Shown here in pieces: positions 12,660 to 21,918 of a DNA stretch of 64,000 nt. Every line of letters begins with the position of its first letter. Position 1 is the stretch's first letter. The stretch is from an uncultured Verrucomicrobia subdivision 3 bacterium. Lineage in GTDB: Bacteria; Verrucomicrobiota; Verrucomicrobiia; Limisphaerales; UBA11358. Below the pieces are notes generated by a model. The model had not been told where the DNA came from. It saw only the letters and a list, made by a program, of their open reading frames with translations, and searched no databases. The position numbers were made by a program, and so were the translations under genes. The DNA is taken from contig CAIPKV010000085.1 of NCBI GenBank assembly GCA_903865745.1, positions 21,330 to 85,329 of the forward strand, written 5' to 3'.

Positions 12660-15600
12660 CTAAGCCAGTAGTTGCCAGACGCGCAGGGCCTCGGTCACGC
12701 CCCAGGCTTGCGCGTCGCAACCGCGTTGGGTGTGCGGGGCGTCGCCGTCGAGGATTTCGGGAATCTGGCCGAGACAACCTTCGTTCAACAATTTCTCCGA
12801 GCTGCCCAAATACGCCTTGGCTGCCGCGCTGGCGACCGGTGAAAAATCCCACGCCCGCGCGAGCGCTTCGCAAAAAGTCGGGAACGTCCACGTCCACGCG
12901 GTGCCATTGTGATAGGCGGGCTTGCGGCGCGTGTCTTCGTCGCCCGCGTAATGTGGATAATACGGTTCGCTCGGGTTATTAAGCAAATGGCCGTCGCGCC
13001 AGATGGGCAGCGGCACGGTCACCGGCAGCGGCGCGAGCGAGCGCAAGGCGCCGGGCACGATGAGATATTTGCGGGCCGCCGCGACACAGCGCCGGGCGCG
13101 TTCGCCGGTGACGAGCCCGAGGCTGACGGCGAAGAGGCAATTGCTCCGCAAGGCGTCGCTGGCCGTGGCATCGCGAGCGATGACGTTGGCTTTGGCAATC
13201 AACACGTCGGCGAACCAGCCTTCGTTCTCGAGCCAGAACAATTTTTCAAAGGAAGCCGTCGCGTGATCGGCGAGGTCGCGCCATTTCTTTTGGTCGGGCT
13301 TGGCGGAAATCTTTTCCAGCAATCGCAACAGCCGGATCCACAGCACCTGGATCTCGACGGGATAACCTTCGCGCGGCGTGCCGGCGGGATAATTGGTGTC
13401 CATCCACGTGAAATGGCTCGGGCTCCAGATGAGTGCGGAATCGGCGTCCATGCGGATGCCGTTGGGCGTGCCTTTGGCATAATTCTCCGCGATGCTCGTG
13501 AGGACGTCGCGGAGGGTGCGGCTGCCATCCGCGCGCACATTGAAAAACTTCTTATCCGCCAAGTCGTCACACACGACGGCGAACCACAGCGGTGCGTCGG
13601 AGGTGTCGCGATTCGAAACGTCGTTGCCATGAATTGTGTTGGGCAGCGTGCCGTCCTTTTCAAACTTGGCGAAGGTGAGAAGCAGTTGCTTCACGTCGTC
13701 CGTCAGGCCCGCCGCCAGCAACCCGCGCGCGCTGATGAGCGAGTCGCGGCCCCAGTCCAGAAACCACGGATAACCGGCGATGACCGTCTTGCCGTCGTCG
13801 CGGCGCACGACGAATTGTTTGGCTGCGCGGGCGAGTTGCGCGGGGAAATTTCCGATTTCCGATTTCCGATTTCCGATTTCGGGGATGGCGGTGGAATTAT
13901 TCAACTCCGCTGTAAGGACGAGCGTCGCGTCGGCGCCTTTGGTTAAGGGGATTTCAAACCAGCCGGGGCTGTACGCGTCGCCGCTGCCGGTCTGGCCGCG
14001 CGTCTGCTCGACGGGATGCGGGATGTTCTCGCACCATTCCGGCTGCGGATGATATTCGCCCGCGTCAGCGAAAACGTGCAACTGGCGGTCAACAGCGGGC
14101 GTGAAGGCAAAGCCGGTGAAGTTTTGAGTTTTGAGTTTTGAGTTTTGAGTGGCGTGGCAGTTCGAGGAGAAATGGTAGTCTGCACCGCCGTTGCGTTTGG
14201 TCTCGCCATGGAAATTCCGGTCCTCGATGTCCACGCGCACGGTCAGGCGGACGTCGGCGTCGGCGGGCAATTGTTTGCCGCGCGCCAGTTTTGCCGTCGG
14301 GCGGCGGAACTGAAAGACGGTCGTGTTTTTACCATCCACCATTTCGGCGCGAAGCTCGATTTCCACCGTACGGCTATCGCCGGCGTTCGCGACAAAATTC
14401 CAGATGGCGGGCGCACCGGACTGGAACGACGCGAGGTTTTTGAAATCGAGCGGCGAAAGAAAACCGTCGGCGTTCACCCAGACGCGGAGGCGCTTCACAA
14501 ACACGTGGCGATCTACGGGAACAGTGGGGTTCAGGTTCGCGCCGAGAGCGCAGTCGTATTTGGAATTGATGCGGCCGAGATCAACGCCAAGCCGCGCCAT
14601 GCCGCCGATACCGTTCGTGAGCAAAACCAGGTCGGTGGGGCGAGGATGGAGGATGGAGGATGGAGGATCGTTGGCGAGAAAGCGCACGGCCGCCGAAACT
14701 TTTTGCGAGGTCGTGGCGTAGCGCTCCAAGGTCAAATCCGCTTCCGCCGCCGAATCGCGCGGGGCGAAGCAGGCGATATGGCGGTTGCCCACGGCAATGG
14801 ACTGGACATGAACCGCTCCTGGTTTTCCATTCTGTATTCTGCCTTCTTCCTTCTGCATTTCCAACGTCGCCCGGAACGGCGCGCTGTCCTCCACCAGCAG
14901 CCAGTGACCTGGTGGCACGAGCGTGACGCGGCGGGCATCGAGCAAGGTCCAGCCGATGACGCGCGGGAAAACGTTTCCAGCGGCAACCTCGGACAACACT
15001 GCGGCGAACGACGTTTTGATTGTGCGGGCGGCGAACTCGCTGGCGGCGGCGAGAAAATTCTCCGGCGAACTTTCAACTTGTTGCGCCAGCCAGCGCCAGT
15101 CGAGATCGTCCGCGGTTTCGGCGGGCATGATTTGGTTCAACGACTCCAGCGCCCACGCCGCCTGCGCGCGGGTGCGACGATAGGCATCGCCTGCCAGACC
15201 GACCGGCTGCTCGGTCGGCGCGAGACAGTAAGCCGCGCCCGGCATCAGTATGAACTCGGTTGCAGCGTTGGTGACGGACAGTTTCGGCAAGGGCTGGCCG
15301 AGCAGGTCAGTTATGAGTTTTGAATTTTGAGTTTTGAGTTCAGGCAGCGGCAGCGTGTTTTCTCTTTCAAGGTCCGTGTTTATCAGTACCAGCACGGTGT
15401 CCTTGCCCTCGGCGGATTCGCGGAGCAGGGCATAGACGGGTGACTCGGGGGCGCTTAGGCGCGTGAGCTTTGCGCCATCGAAGAAACACGGATGGTCGGC
15501 GATGAGCGTGTTCAATCGCGCGAGTTCGGGGACGAGGTTGGCGACGTTGTCCCAGTTCAAGCCGGTGTTGCCGTGGACGCGGATTTTTTCGGTGGCCAGC

Positions 15601-16967
15601 CATTCCACGCCGTTGGTGAAGCCGAACCCACCGCTCGGACTCGTGAGCGCACACAGGCGGTTGCGCAGGAGCGACCACGCGTAGCCGCGTTTCGCGAGGC
15701 GGTCGTTATCATGCGTCTCGGAATAATGGACGTAGGTGCCGACGCGCTCGTTCTGGCGGTTCGCGTAATCCAGATACCACGCGACTTCCTTGCCGCTATA
15801 ATTTTGAAAGAGTTCGGAGTACGCCCATTGCATCCCGCCTTCGGTCAGCAATAGTTCCGTGGCGTCCCAGGAACCGCCCAGACCTTCGAGCAGAAAAATG
15901 GTTTCCGGAAATTCCTCTTGCACGCGGGCGACGATGTATTGCCACGCAGGCGCGGGCACCTTATAGCCGGCATCGCAGCGGAAACCGTCCACGCCGCGCC
16001 GGCACCAGGTGATGAGCGAGTCGGCGATGAGGTCCCACAGCTTGACATCGTGCTGTTCGAGTTCCACCAAATCTTCCCACACGGTGCCCCACGCGCCGGG
16101 GCTGGCGAATTCGCCATCGGGCTGTTTCAGGAAGAACTCGGGATGATTCTCCTGCAAGGTCGAGCCCCAGCCGGTGTGGTTGATGACAATATCGATGAAC
16201 ACGCGCGCACCGAGCGAATGCGCGGCGTAGGTCAGCTCGCAAAACTGGTCAATGCCCGTGGTGCGCTTATCGAACTCCACGAGCGCGGGATCAACCGCCG
16301 TCAAATCGAGCGCGGCATAGGGACTGCCAAAACGTCCGAAGCGCGCATAAGTCGTCGGCGTGGGATGCACCGGCAGCAGATGAATAATGCGGCAGCCGAG
16401 CCGGTTGATGATGAAGGGAAGTTGCTTGGTAAGGTCGCGGAATTTCCCCGAAGGCGGCAGCGTGGCGTAACCTTCAGCCTCAAGGGATTTTAATTGGATG
16501 TCCAGTTTTTCATCGGCAGTCGCGGCGAGCGTTTTGGTGGCGCCGAACAAGCGCGTGAAGGCGCAATAGATGGTGTTGGCGGTGCGGGAAAAGTTCGGGT
16601 GGACGGAAATGCCCACGTCCGAACCGTCCGGCCAGTGCTGCCAGTTTTTATCGTCGAGCAGATAGGCTTTGGCTTTGAAGTAGCCGACCTCGGCGAACGG
16701 CAGTTCGAGCGTCCAGCCATCGGCGGTGGGCTGCATGGGAATATCGCGCCAGGAAGAATTAGCGACGACCGACTGGCCGGCGTGGGCGGAGATGATTTCC
16801 TGGCGGCGGGCGGCGGCGCGACCGAGATTGGTACGGAGCCGGGCGGCCCGGTATTTGGGCGCACCCGGACTTTTATCCGTGCGAATGGTGAAAGTGATTT
16901 TGTCGCCGACGAAGCGCACAAGGCGGTCGCCGGCGGCCGGAGACATGACTGGTTTGGGTAAATCCAC
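12660..16967 (-). CDS. Bidomain GH13 alpha-amylase / GH133 glycogen debranching-type enzyme
   Basis: 1435 residues. The N-terminal half is a GH13 barrel: HLLPVHPTPTTYARFG, DIVINHTG, the nucleophile Asp in GVDGFRCDAGY, the acid/base Glu in LLEGLGG, and the third Asp in SETHDNDR. The C-terminal third is an amylo-alpha-1,6-glucosidase (GH133, archaeal/bacterial debranching type): GYPWFLDWGRDSLI, GTLPNTIHGND, SDAPLWFAVV, DADSALIWSPSHFTWMD, then AYHNGTAWTWTFP. Together they suggest transfer and removal of alpha-1,6 branches in glycogen, inside the cytosol since no signal peptide is seen. Five in-frame heptamer-repeat runs lie in the middle region, between the catalytic parts. Its start faces array 3. 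No other glycogen genes are in view. Confidence 0.88.
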   Translation of the reverse strand: MDLPKPVMSPAAGDRLVRFVGDKITFTIRTDKSPGAPKYRAARLRTNLGRAAARRQEIISAHAGQSVVANSSWRDIPMQPTADGWTLELPFAEVGYFKAKAYLLDDKNWQHWPDGSDVGISVHPNFSRTANTIYCAFTRLFGATKTLAATADEKLDIQLKSLEAEGYATLPPSGKFRDLTKQLPFIINRLGCRIIHLLPVHPTPTTYARFGRFGSPYAALDLTAVDPALVEFDKRTTGIDQFCELTYAAHSLGARVFIDIVINHTGWGSTLQENHPEFFLKQPDGEFASPGAWGTVWEDLVELEQHDVKLWDLIADSLITWCRRGVDGFRCDAGYKVPAPAWQYIVARVQEEFPETIFLLEGLGGSWDATELLLTEGGMQWAYSELFQNYSGKEVAWYLDYANRQNERVGTYVHYSETHDNDRLAKRGYAWSLLRNRLCALTSPSGGFGFTNGVEWLATEKIRVHGNTGLNWDNVANLVPELARLNTLIADHPCFFDGAKLTRLSAPESPVYALLRESAEGKDTVLVLINTDLERENTLPLPELKTQNSKLITDLLGQPLPKLSVTNAATEFILMPGAAYCLAPTEQPVGLAGDAYRRTRAQAAWALESLNQIMPAETADDLDWRWLAQQVESSPENFLAAASEFAARTIKTSFAAVLSEVAAGNVFPRVIGWTLLDARRVTLVPPGHWLLVEDSAPFRATLEMQKEEGRIQNGKPGAVHVQSIAVGNRHIACFAPRDSAAEADLTLERYATTSQKVSAAVRFLANDPPSSILHPRPTDLVLLTNGIGGMARLGVDLGRINSKYDCALGANLNPTVPVDRHVFVKRLRVWVNADGFLSPLDFKNLASFQSGAPAIWNFVANAGDSRTVEIELRAEMVDGKNTTVFQFRRPTAKLARGKQLPADADVRLTVRVDIEDRNFHGETKRNGGADYHFSSNCHATQNSKLKTQNFTGFAFTPAVDRQLHVFADAGEYHPQPEWCENIPHPVEQTRGQTGSGDAYSPGWFEIPLTKGADATLVLTAELNNSTAIPEIGNRKSEIGNFPAQLARAAKQFVVRRDDGKTVIAGYPWFLDWGRDSLISARGLLAAGLTDDVKQLLLTFAKFEKDGTLPNTIHGNDVSNRDTSDAPLWFAVVCDDLADKKFFNVRADGSRTLRDVLTSIAENYAKGTPNGIRMDADSALIWSPSHFTWMDTNYPAGTPREGYPVEIQVLWIRLLRLLEKISAKPDQKKWRDLADHATASFEKLFWLENEGWFADVLIAKANVIARDATASDALRSNCLFAVSLGLVTGERARRCVAAARKYLIVPGALRSLAPLPVTVPLPIWRDGHLLNNPSEPYYPHYAGDEDTRRKPAYHNGTAWTWTFPTFCEALARAWDFSPVASAAAKAYLGSSEKLLNEGCLGQIPEILDGDAPHTQRGCDAQAWGVTEALRVWQLLA
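13847..13881. repeat. Heptamer run in debranching enzyme gene (TTTCCGA)n
   Basis: Five near-perfect copies of a 7-bp unit. Read on the minus strand in frame as PEIGNRKSEIGNF, inside the linker before the GH133 domain. Confidence 0.9.
14121..14150. repeat. Heptamer run in debranching enzyme gene (TTTTGAG)n
   Basis: Four perfect copies of a 7-bp unit, read in frame on the minus strand as TQNSKLKTQNF. Confidence 0.9.
14642..14669. repeat. Heptamer run in debranching enzyme gene (GAGGATG)n
   Basis: Four perfect copies; gives PPSSILHPR in the protein. The same word recurs between plsC and cmk and between aroA and tyrA. Confidence 0.9.
14829..14858. repeat. Heptamer run in debranching enzyme gene (ATTCTGY-type)
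   Basis: Degenerate 7-bp units read in frame as QKEEGRIQNGK. Confidence 0.75.
15311..15341. repeat. Heptamer run in debranching enzyme gene (TTTTGAG)n, second
   Basis: About four copies of the word at 14121, giving ELKTQNSKLI in the protein, just after the GH13 part. Confidence 0.85.
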
Positions 16968-17231
16968 CTGCGAAAGTTTTAACAGGAAGCGGTGCGGGGC
17001 GAAATGAAAATTGAAGGGGCGAACCCAATGAATTTTAAAACCAAGAACGCGTTGGAGGATTCCGGCGCATTGCGAGTTTATGCCGGGACTTTATCCGCAA
17101 TTTTAAAAGATGAACGCAGGTTTTGTTTTTTAATCGGCGGAATCGGCATCCTCTGCGGGAAAAACCAAGTCAAGGTTTGTGAAATGTAGAATCCCACTTC
17201 TTTTTGCGGCACGCGCGGTCGTTGGGACGCC

Positions 17232-17630
17232 GGCTTTATCTGTTTTGCTGCCGGGCAAACGTGGTTTCTTGCTGGGTAAACGGGTTTGCTTGGCAGGCAA
17301 AGGTGTTTGCTGGCCGAGAAAAGGTGATTTCCCGGCGGGCGAATGGAATAACCCAGCGGGCAAGCCAGCTTGCCGCGCGGGCAAAGCCGTTTACCGGCTG
17401 GGCAAGCGTGTTTTCCCCTCGGGCAAGCGCAATAATCTCGCGGGCAAACGGAATTACTTGCCGGGCAAAGCGGTTTGCTAGGCAGGCAAAGGCGTTTGCT
17501 TGCCGAGAAAACGAATTTTCCCTTCAGGCAAAGCTGATTTCCCTGCGGGTAAACGGGTTTACCGCGCGGGCAAAGACGTTTTCCCTCGGGGCAAACGCGT
17601 TTGCCTGAGGGGAAAAGACGTTTGCCCGAG
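17232..17630. repeat. 21-bp period array 3 (core GGCAAACGCGTTTGCC)
   Basis: Eighteen units start at 17253 and every 21 bp to 17610, with a decayed unit before. The consensus is an inverted repeat. Several units change both arms together: GGTAAAC/GTTTACC (17526), GGCAAGC/GCTTGCC (17358), GAAAA/TTTTC (17505), versus the usual GGCAAAC/GTTTGCC. The array lies in the gap between the divergent starts of the debranching enzyme (16967) and the pilus gene (17963). The rest of this gap, 16968-17231 and 17631-17962, holds no gene that I recognise. Frames through the array are open but look fortuitous. Confidence 0.94.
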
Positions 17631-17962
17631 CCTTAATATGCCAAAAACACCCTCCAAACGGCAAAATCTGCCACTTTTAGCCGTAAACTGGCCAAACTGA
17701 CAAGCAAGTGGCGATAGTTGAACACTTAATTTGGTTTCGGAGGTACCGCCGGAAATAGTCTAGGTTTTTGTCGCCGGATTAAATTCGCAAACCTTTCTAG
17801 TCCAGCGGGGCGGTGGACGACCTAAAGTCATTCACACAGGTTTCGTGTATTTAGCGTCTTTAGCGGTAAAACCTTTCCCTCCAAAATCAATTAGCCCTTT
17901 CTTTGGGTTGCGTTGACGGCGGGTGCGCTTTAACTTGGCAACGAATTTGCTGATTTTCATCA

Positions 17963-18814
17963 ATGGCGACGCCTACATTAAATCCCGGTGAAGAAGCTCA
18001 ATTGTTGCAGACAATTGAGATGTTCGAGGTGATTGTGCAGTCGCAATCGGGCGACACGCAATCTTTGGAAATCTTGAAGGAGGCTTACTCGAAGCTGGGG
18101 CGCGAGGATGACGTGGTCAATACGTCCAAACGGATTGCGCAGGCGTACCTCCAGCAGGGGCAGTTGTCGTCGGCCATCCTGGAATATGAGACGGTCTTGC
18201 AGCGCCGCCCGGATGATGCGGATGTGCGCACGGCGCTGAAGCAGATTGAGGATAAGGCCAGCAGCGCCGTAGTACAGCCATCGCAGGAATCCGCCCCCGT
18301 AGCTTCCGTCGCCGATAACGCCAATGCCGCCGCGCGCCGCAAGGTAAAGCTGGCGGGGGATGAGGTGGATGATGGGCGCAAGACGATGTATAAGGTTTTC
18401 GTCGAGAGCAAAATCATTACGGCGGGGGATTTTGATCTGTGCTGGCGTAATGTGGATATGACGCTGCCGCCCACGGACCCAATCGAGCCGTTTATCCAAA
18501 TGCTGCATGAGAAGGGGATTTACCTGATCGATAAATCGCTGCGGTTGCTGTCGGATAAGTCGCGTCTGGCGTATCTGCCGATGGAACGTTACGACGTGGA
18601 GATGGATCTGGTGCGCGGGTTTCCGGCGGATGTGTGCCGGCGCTGGTGCGTGCTGCCTTTCGACCGCATGAGTAAGGCGATTTTGGTGGCGACGGCGAAT
18701 CCGTTTAATCAGCAGGCGGCCAAAGAACTCGGTGAGGCGACCACGCACCGGTTGCTGTGGTACATCTCGCCGCCAAATGACATCGTGGCCAACCTGCGCA
18801 AAGCTTTCCGCTGA
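17963..18814 (+). CDS. TPR plus MshEN (GspE N-terminal) protein, partner of the adjacent secretion ATPase
   Basis: 283 residues. Residues 10-90 form TPR-like helices (AQAYLQQGQLSSAILEYETVLQRRPDD). After a linker, residues 130-283 resemble the N-terminal domain of GspE/PilB/MshE (YLIDKSLRLLSDKSRLAYLPMERYDVEMDLVRGFPADVCRRWCVLPFDR, ATANPFNQQAAKEL), a fold that binds cyclic-di-GMP in MshE. There is no ATPase domain. The ATPase gene starts 2 bp after the stop. It probably regulates or scaffolds the assembly ATPase of a type IV pilus or type II secretion system; this is inference from domain and position. Confidence 0.8.
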   Translation: MATPTLNPGEEAQLLQTIEMFEVIVQSQSGDTQSLEILKEAYSKLGREDDVVNTSKRIAQAYLQQGQLSSAILEYETVLQRRPDDADVRTALKQIEDKASSAVVQPSQESAPVASVADNANAAARRKVKLAGDEVDDGRKTMYKVFVESKIITAGDFDLCWRNVDMTLPPTDPIEPFIQMLHEKGIYLIDKSLRLLSDKSRLAYLPMERYDVEMDLVRGFPADVCRRWCVLPFDRMSKAILVATANPFNQQAAKELGEATTHRLLWYISPPNDIVANLRKAFR

Positions 18815-18816
18815 CC

Positions 18817-20562
18817 ATGGCTAAAATCAAATCATTCGCGGAACGCATCGCCGACGCCCTCGTCGAGGACGGGCTGTTGAGTCCGAACCAGATTGAGGAG
18901 CTATTGGAGCGCCAGAAAAAAGAGGGCGCGCGGCTGGTGAAATTGCTGGTCGACAAAGATCGTCAATACGTCAGCCCCGATGACTTGGCGGTCTGCATGG
19001 GCCGCGTGTTGAACGTTTCGCCGGTCAATCTGGCGCGCGTCAACATTTTGCCGGACGTGGTGGAGTTGTTGCCGCGCGAGACGGCGCACAACCACAAGGT
19101 GGTTCCTGTCAGCCGGCTGGACAACCGGTTGTTCCTCGCGATGGCCGATCCGCTCAACGTCATGGCGCTGGATGACGTTAAGCGCATCACCAAGCTGGAT
19201 ATCGCGCCGCTCATCGCCTCGGAGAAAGCCATAACTGACAAACTGAATGCGCTCGACGCGGCCAAGACCGGGTCGATGGAAGACATTATTCAGGATGCGC
19301 AAAAGCGCAGCGACGCCGAGGGCGAGGCGGACGACATCGAGGCGGTCAAAGAATCGCGCGACGAAGTTAATTTGGACCAGCTCGCTGCGTCCAGCGAAGA
19401 AGCGCCGGTCATCAAGCTGGCCAATTTGATTGTACTGCAAGCCATCAAAGACCGTGCGAGCGATATTCACCTCGAGCCGTTTGAAAAAGTGATGCGTCTG
19501 CGCTATCGCATTGACGGCGTCTTGCAGGATGCCACGCCGCCGCCGAAGCAGATGCAGCTCGCGCTGTCCTCGCGCTTCAAGATCATGTCGAACCTCGACA
19601 TCGCTGAGCGCCGGTTGCCGCAGGACGGACGCATGCGGGTCAAGGTGGGTGGTCGCGACTTCGATTTGCGCGTCTCCATTTTGCCGACGGTACATGGCGA
19701 GAAAATCGTGCTGCGTGTACTGGACAAATCCAATTTGTCCGCGAGCCTCGACAAGCTGGGGCTCGATGACTCGACCTTCAAACAGTTCAAGAGCGCGATT
19801 GACGCGCCGCACGGTTTGATTCTGGTCACCGGCCCGACGGGTTCTGGTAAGACGACCACGCTGTATTCTGCGCTTAACGAACTGAACAATCCGACTTGGA
19901 ATATCATTACCGTCGAAGACCCGGTGGAATTCCAAATCCCCGGCATTAATCAGGTGCCGACGAAAAAGGATATCGGGCTTTCCTTTGCCAACGCGCTGCG
20001 TTCCATTTTGCGCCAAGACCCGGACATCATCATGATTGGGGAAATCCGTGATACCGAGACGGCCGAAATCGCCATTGAGGCCGCGCTGACTGGCCATCAA
20101 GTGCTCTCTACGATGCACTGTAACGATGCGCCTGGCGCCATCGCCCGTCTGGATGACATGGGGATTGCGCCCTTCTTGATTTCGTCCTCAGTGATCTTGT
20201 CGTGCGCCCAGCGGCTGATGCGGCGTATCTGTTCGCACTGCAAGGAGCCCGTGACTTATCCGGCGAAAATGTACGAAGACCTCGGCATTGACCCGATTAT
20301 GTTCGATGGCGTGCAGCTGTACCGGGGGCGTGGTTGCGACCGTTGTAAGAATTCAGGCTACGTCGGTCGTATGGCAATTATTGAAGCCATGACCATCTCC
20401 GACCAGATTCGCAAACTCATTATCTCGCGCTCCAGCACGCGTGAAATGGCTAAGCTCGCCGTTAATCAGGGCATGCGCACACTGCGCATGGTGGCGCTCG
20501 ACCGCGCCCGCGATGGAATTTCCACACTGGAGCAGGTCATGCTCGGTACTTCCGCCTATTAA
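18817..20562 (+). CDS. Type II secretion / type IV pilus assembly ATPase (GspE/PilB family)
   Basis: Cytoplasmic hexameric ATPase that powers extension of pilins or pseudopilins, 581 residues. Residues 1-160 are a MshEN domain (GRVLNVSPVNLARVNILPDVVELLPRETA). Then come the ATPase motifs: Walker A GPTGSGKTTT, Asp box ITVEDPVEFQ, Walker B LRQDPDIIMIGEIRD, His box LTGHQVLSTMH, and the zinc-binding CSHC...CDRC pair. It follows the TPR-MshEN gene after 2 bp. The pseudopilin at 53560 is a candidate substrate. The gene overlaps the 3' end of the convergent gene by 4 bp. Confidence 0.94.
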   Translation: MAKIKSFAERIADALVEDGLLSPNQIEELLERQKKEGARLVKLLVDKDRQYVSPDDLAVCMGRVLNVSPVNLARVNILPDVVELLPRETAHNHKVVPVSRLDNRLFLAMADPLNVMALDDVKRITKLDIAPLIASEKAITDKLNALDAAKTGSMEDIIQDAQKRSDAEGEADDIEAVKESRDEVNLDQLAASSEEAPVIKLANLIVLQAIKDRASDIHLEPFEKVMRLRYRIDGVLQDATPPPKQMQLALSSRFKIMSNLDIAERRLPQDGRMRVKVGGRDFDLRVSILPTVHGEKIVLRVLDKSNLSASLDKLGLDDSTFKQFKSAIDAPHGLILVTGPTGSGKTTTLYSALNELNNPTWNIITVEDPVEFQIPGINQVPTKKDIGLSFANALRSILRQDPDIIMIGEIRDTETAEIAIEAALTGHQVLSTMHCNDAPGAIARLDDMGIAPFLISSSVILSCAQRLMRRICSHCKEPVTYPAKMYEDLGIDPIMFDGVQLYRGRGCDRCKNSGYVGRMAIIEAMTISDQIRKLIISRSSTREMAKLAVNQGMRTLRMVALDRARDGISTLEQVMLGTSAY

Positions 20563-21530
20563 TAGGACCAGTTGGGCTTCGCTTGCGGTCCGAGTATCGT
20601 CCACGGTGGTGGCTGCGCCTGCCAGCTAGGGCGGACCGTCGGCGGAGCAGGCGGCGGAGTGTTGATGCCGGGCATTTGCTGGATACCGGCAGGCTTGGAA
20701 AATGAGCTCCCCAGTGGTTCTAGGCCGCGTCCCGCTGGGTTCACCGATGGCGACGCCTGAAGAAATGGATCCGGAGTGGGAGCTGGGGCTGCGGCAAAGC
20801 GAGTTTGCACGACCGGCTGTACCGGTTCAGGGGTTGGCTCCATTAACGCGCGAAACCGTTCCATGTCTGCCAGCTGTTCGGTCGTCGGCTTGGGCTGGCT
20901 GGGCTGGGTGAAGGCAGAGTTCCAAGTTGAACCTTGATTTTGCTCTGATCGGGGCTCCGGTCTGGACGCACTTAATAATCCATTGAAGAATTTAGCACCT
21001 GGTTCTTCCTTTTGCTCCGATTGGTGATAAGAGCCGTAATAATCGGGTTTTTCCGCAGTGCTAAAGAAGCCGTCCTTGTCCATGGTCCGTCCGCTAGTGC
21101 TGTTCGCCGGCTCTTTATTGTGGTTTTTTTCAAAGGCCGCGTTTTCACGTAACAAAAACTGTTCCTCCAGCGACAATTTCTTATCTTCGGCGTTCTTGTC
21201 CGGGAGCCCGAGGGTTTGTTCGGGGGTCTGAATTCCGAGAATTTGTTCTGGGGTCAGGAGCGTCCAATTCTTCTGCCGGTTCATGGCAGCCATTGCCTCT
21301 GCGTTGTTATTATTGTTCACCGGAGGTCTGGGCATCGGCTGGTTTGGCATAGGGTCATTGAACCAAACGCGAGGCGCATTAAAATCCTTGGCGCGGTAGC
21401 TGATAGTGGGGACGTATGGTTTGGCCTTTTCTGCCGGGACGTCGGCCGGCTTAGAAAAAACAATCGTCTGCTGCGCCAGTGCGGCGTTAGCAAAAAACGC
21501 CAGCGCAAGCACAACAATCAATCTATACAT
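20559..21530 (-). CDS. Secreted proline-rich protein of unknown function
   Basis: About 323 residues from the ATG at 21530 (an ATG four codons upstream is also possible). There is a clear signal peptide (MYRLIVVLALAFFANAALAQQ). The mature part is rich in Pro, Asn, Gln and Ser with no predicted fold: PMPNQPMPRPPVNNNNN at about 65, QTPEQTLGLPDKN, and a proline-rich tail (PPPAPPTVRPSWQAQPPPW). Probably a disordered periplasmic or cell-envelope protein. It converges with the secretion ATPase and overlaps it by 4 bp, which says nothing firm about function. Confidence 0.75.
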   Translation of the reverse strand: MYRLIVVLALAFFANAALAQQTIVFSKPADVPAEKAKPYVPTISYRAKDFNAPRVWFNDPMPNQPMPRPPVNNNNNAEAMAAMNRQKNWTLLTPEQILGIQTPEQTLGLPDKNAEDKKLSLEEQFLLRENAAFEKNHNKEPANSTSGRTMDKDGFFSTAEKPDYYGSYHQSEQKEEPGAKFFNGLLSASRPEPRSEQNQGSTWNSAFTQPSQPKPTTEQLADMERFRALMEPTPEPVQPVVQTRFAAAPAPTPDPFLQASPSVNPAGRGLEPLGSSFSKPAGIQQMPGINTPPPAPPTVRPSWQAQPPPWTILGPQAKPNWSY

Positions 21531-21669
21531 GTGAAAAAACATCTTGGTATATATACCCTAAAATAATTGACAACCACCGTCAAAATGAATTCAAACAAGA
21601 ATCGGTTGAACGGTTGAAATAAAATGATTGGATGTCTGTTCCGTTTCAACCGTTTAAGGATTTGACCAA

Positions 21670-21915
21670 TCATTGCCGTTCATATTCGCCCTTGCCAAGC
21701 CGTTTGTAGACTTGGAAGCCCGACTTCTTCGCATCCGTGATCGAGAGCGGTTTAAGCTTATGCGGCGTGCTGAAGCCGGAAATGATTTTGCGTACCGGCT
21801 TCTTGCAGGCCGGGCAGTTCGTTAACGGTTTGGCCGACAGCGGACGGTTCAGCGTGAACGTCCCACCACAGACCTTGCACTCACCTTCGCAGATTTCGTA
21901 TTCGTAAAGCGGCAT
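21670..21915 (-). CDS. FmdB-type zinc ribbon protein
   Basis: 81 residues. It begins MPLYEYEICEGECKVCGG, with a second cysteine pair in NCPACKKPVRKIISGF: a one-domain zinc ribbon of the FmdB family, often annotated as a putative regulator but of unproven function. The gene begins 3 bp after the slipin stop codon, so the two are probably translated from one message. Confidence 0.88.
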   Translation of the reverse strand: MPLYEYEICEGECKVCGGTFTLNRPLSAKPLTNCPACKKPVRKIISGFSTPHKLKPLSITDAKKSGFQVYKRLGKGEYERQ

Positions 21916-21918
21916 GGT

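Noticed and set aside
16992..17189. 65-codon plus-strand frame before array 3
   Set aside because: No conserved motif, and it lies in the 5' region of the divergent debranching gene; unlikely to be coding.
17204..17608. Open frames of up to 187 codons through arrays 1 and 3 as protein genes
   Set aside because: They exist on several frames and both strands because the period is a multiple of three. No start context, no conserved fold, and selection is visible at the DNA palindrome.
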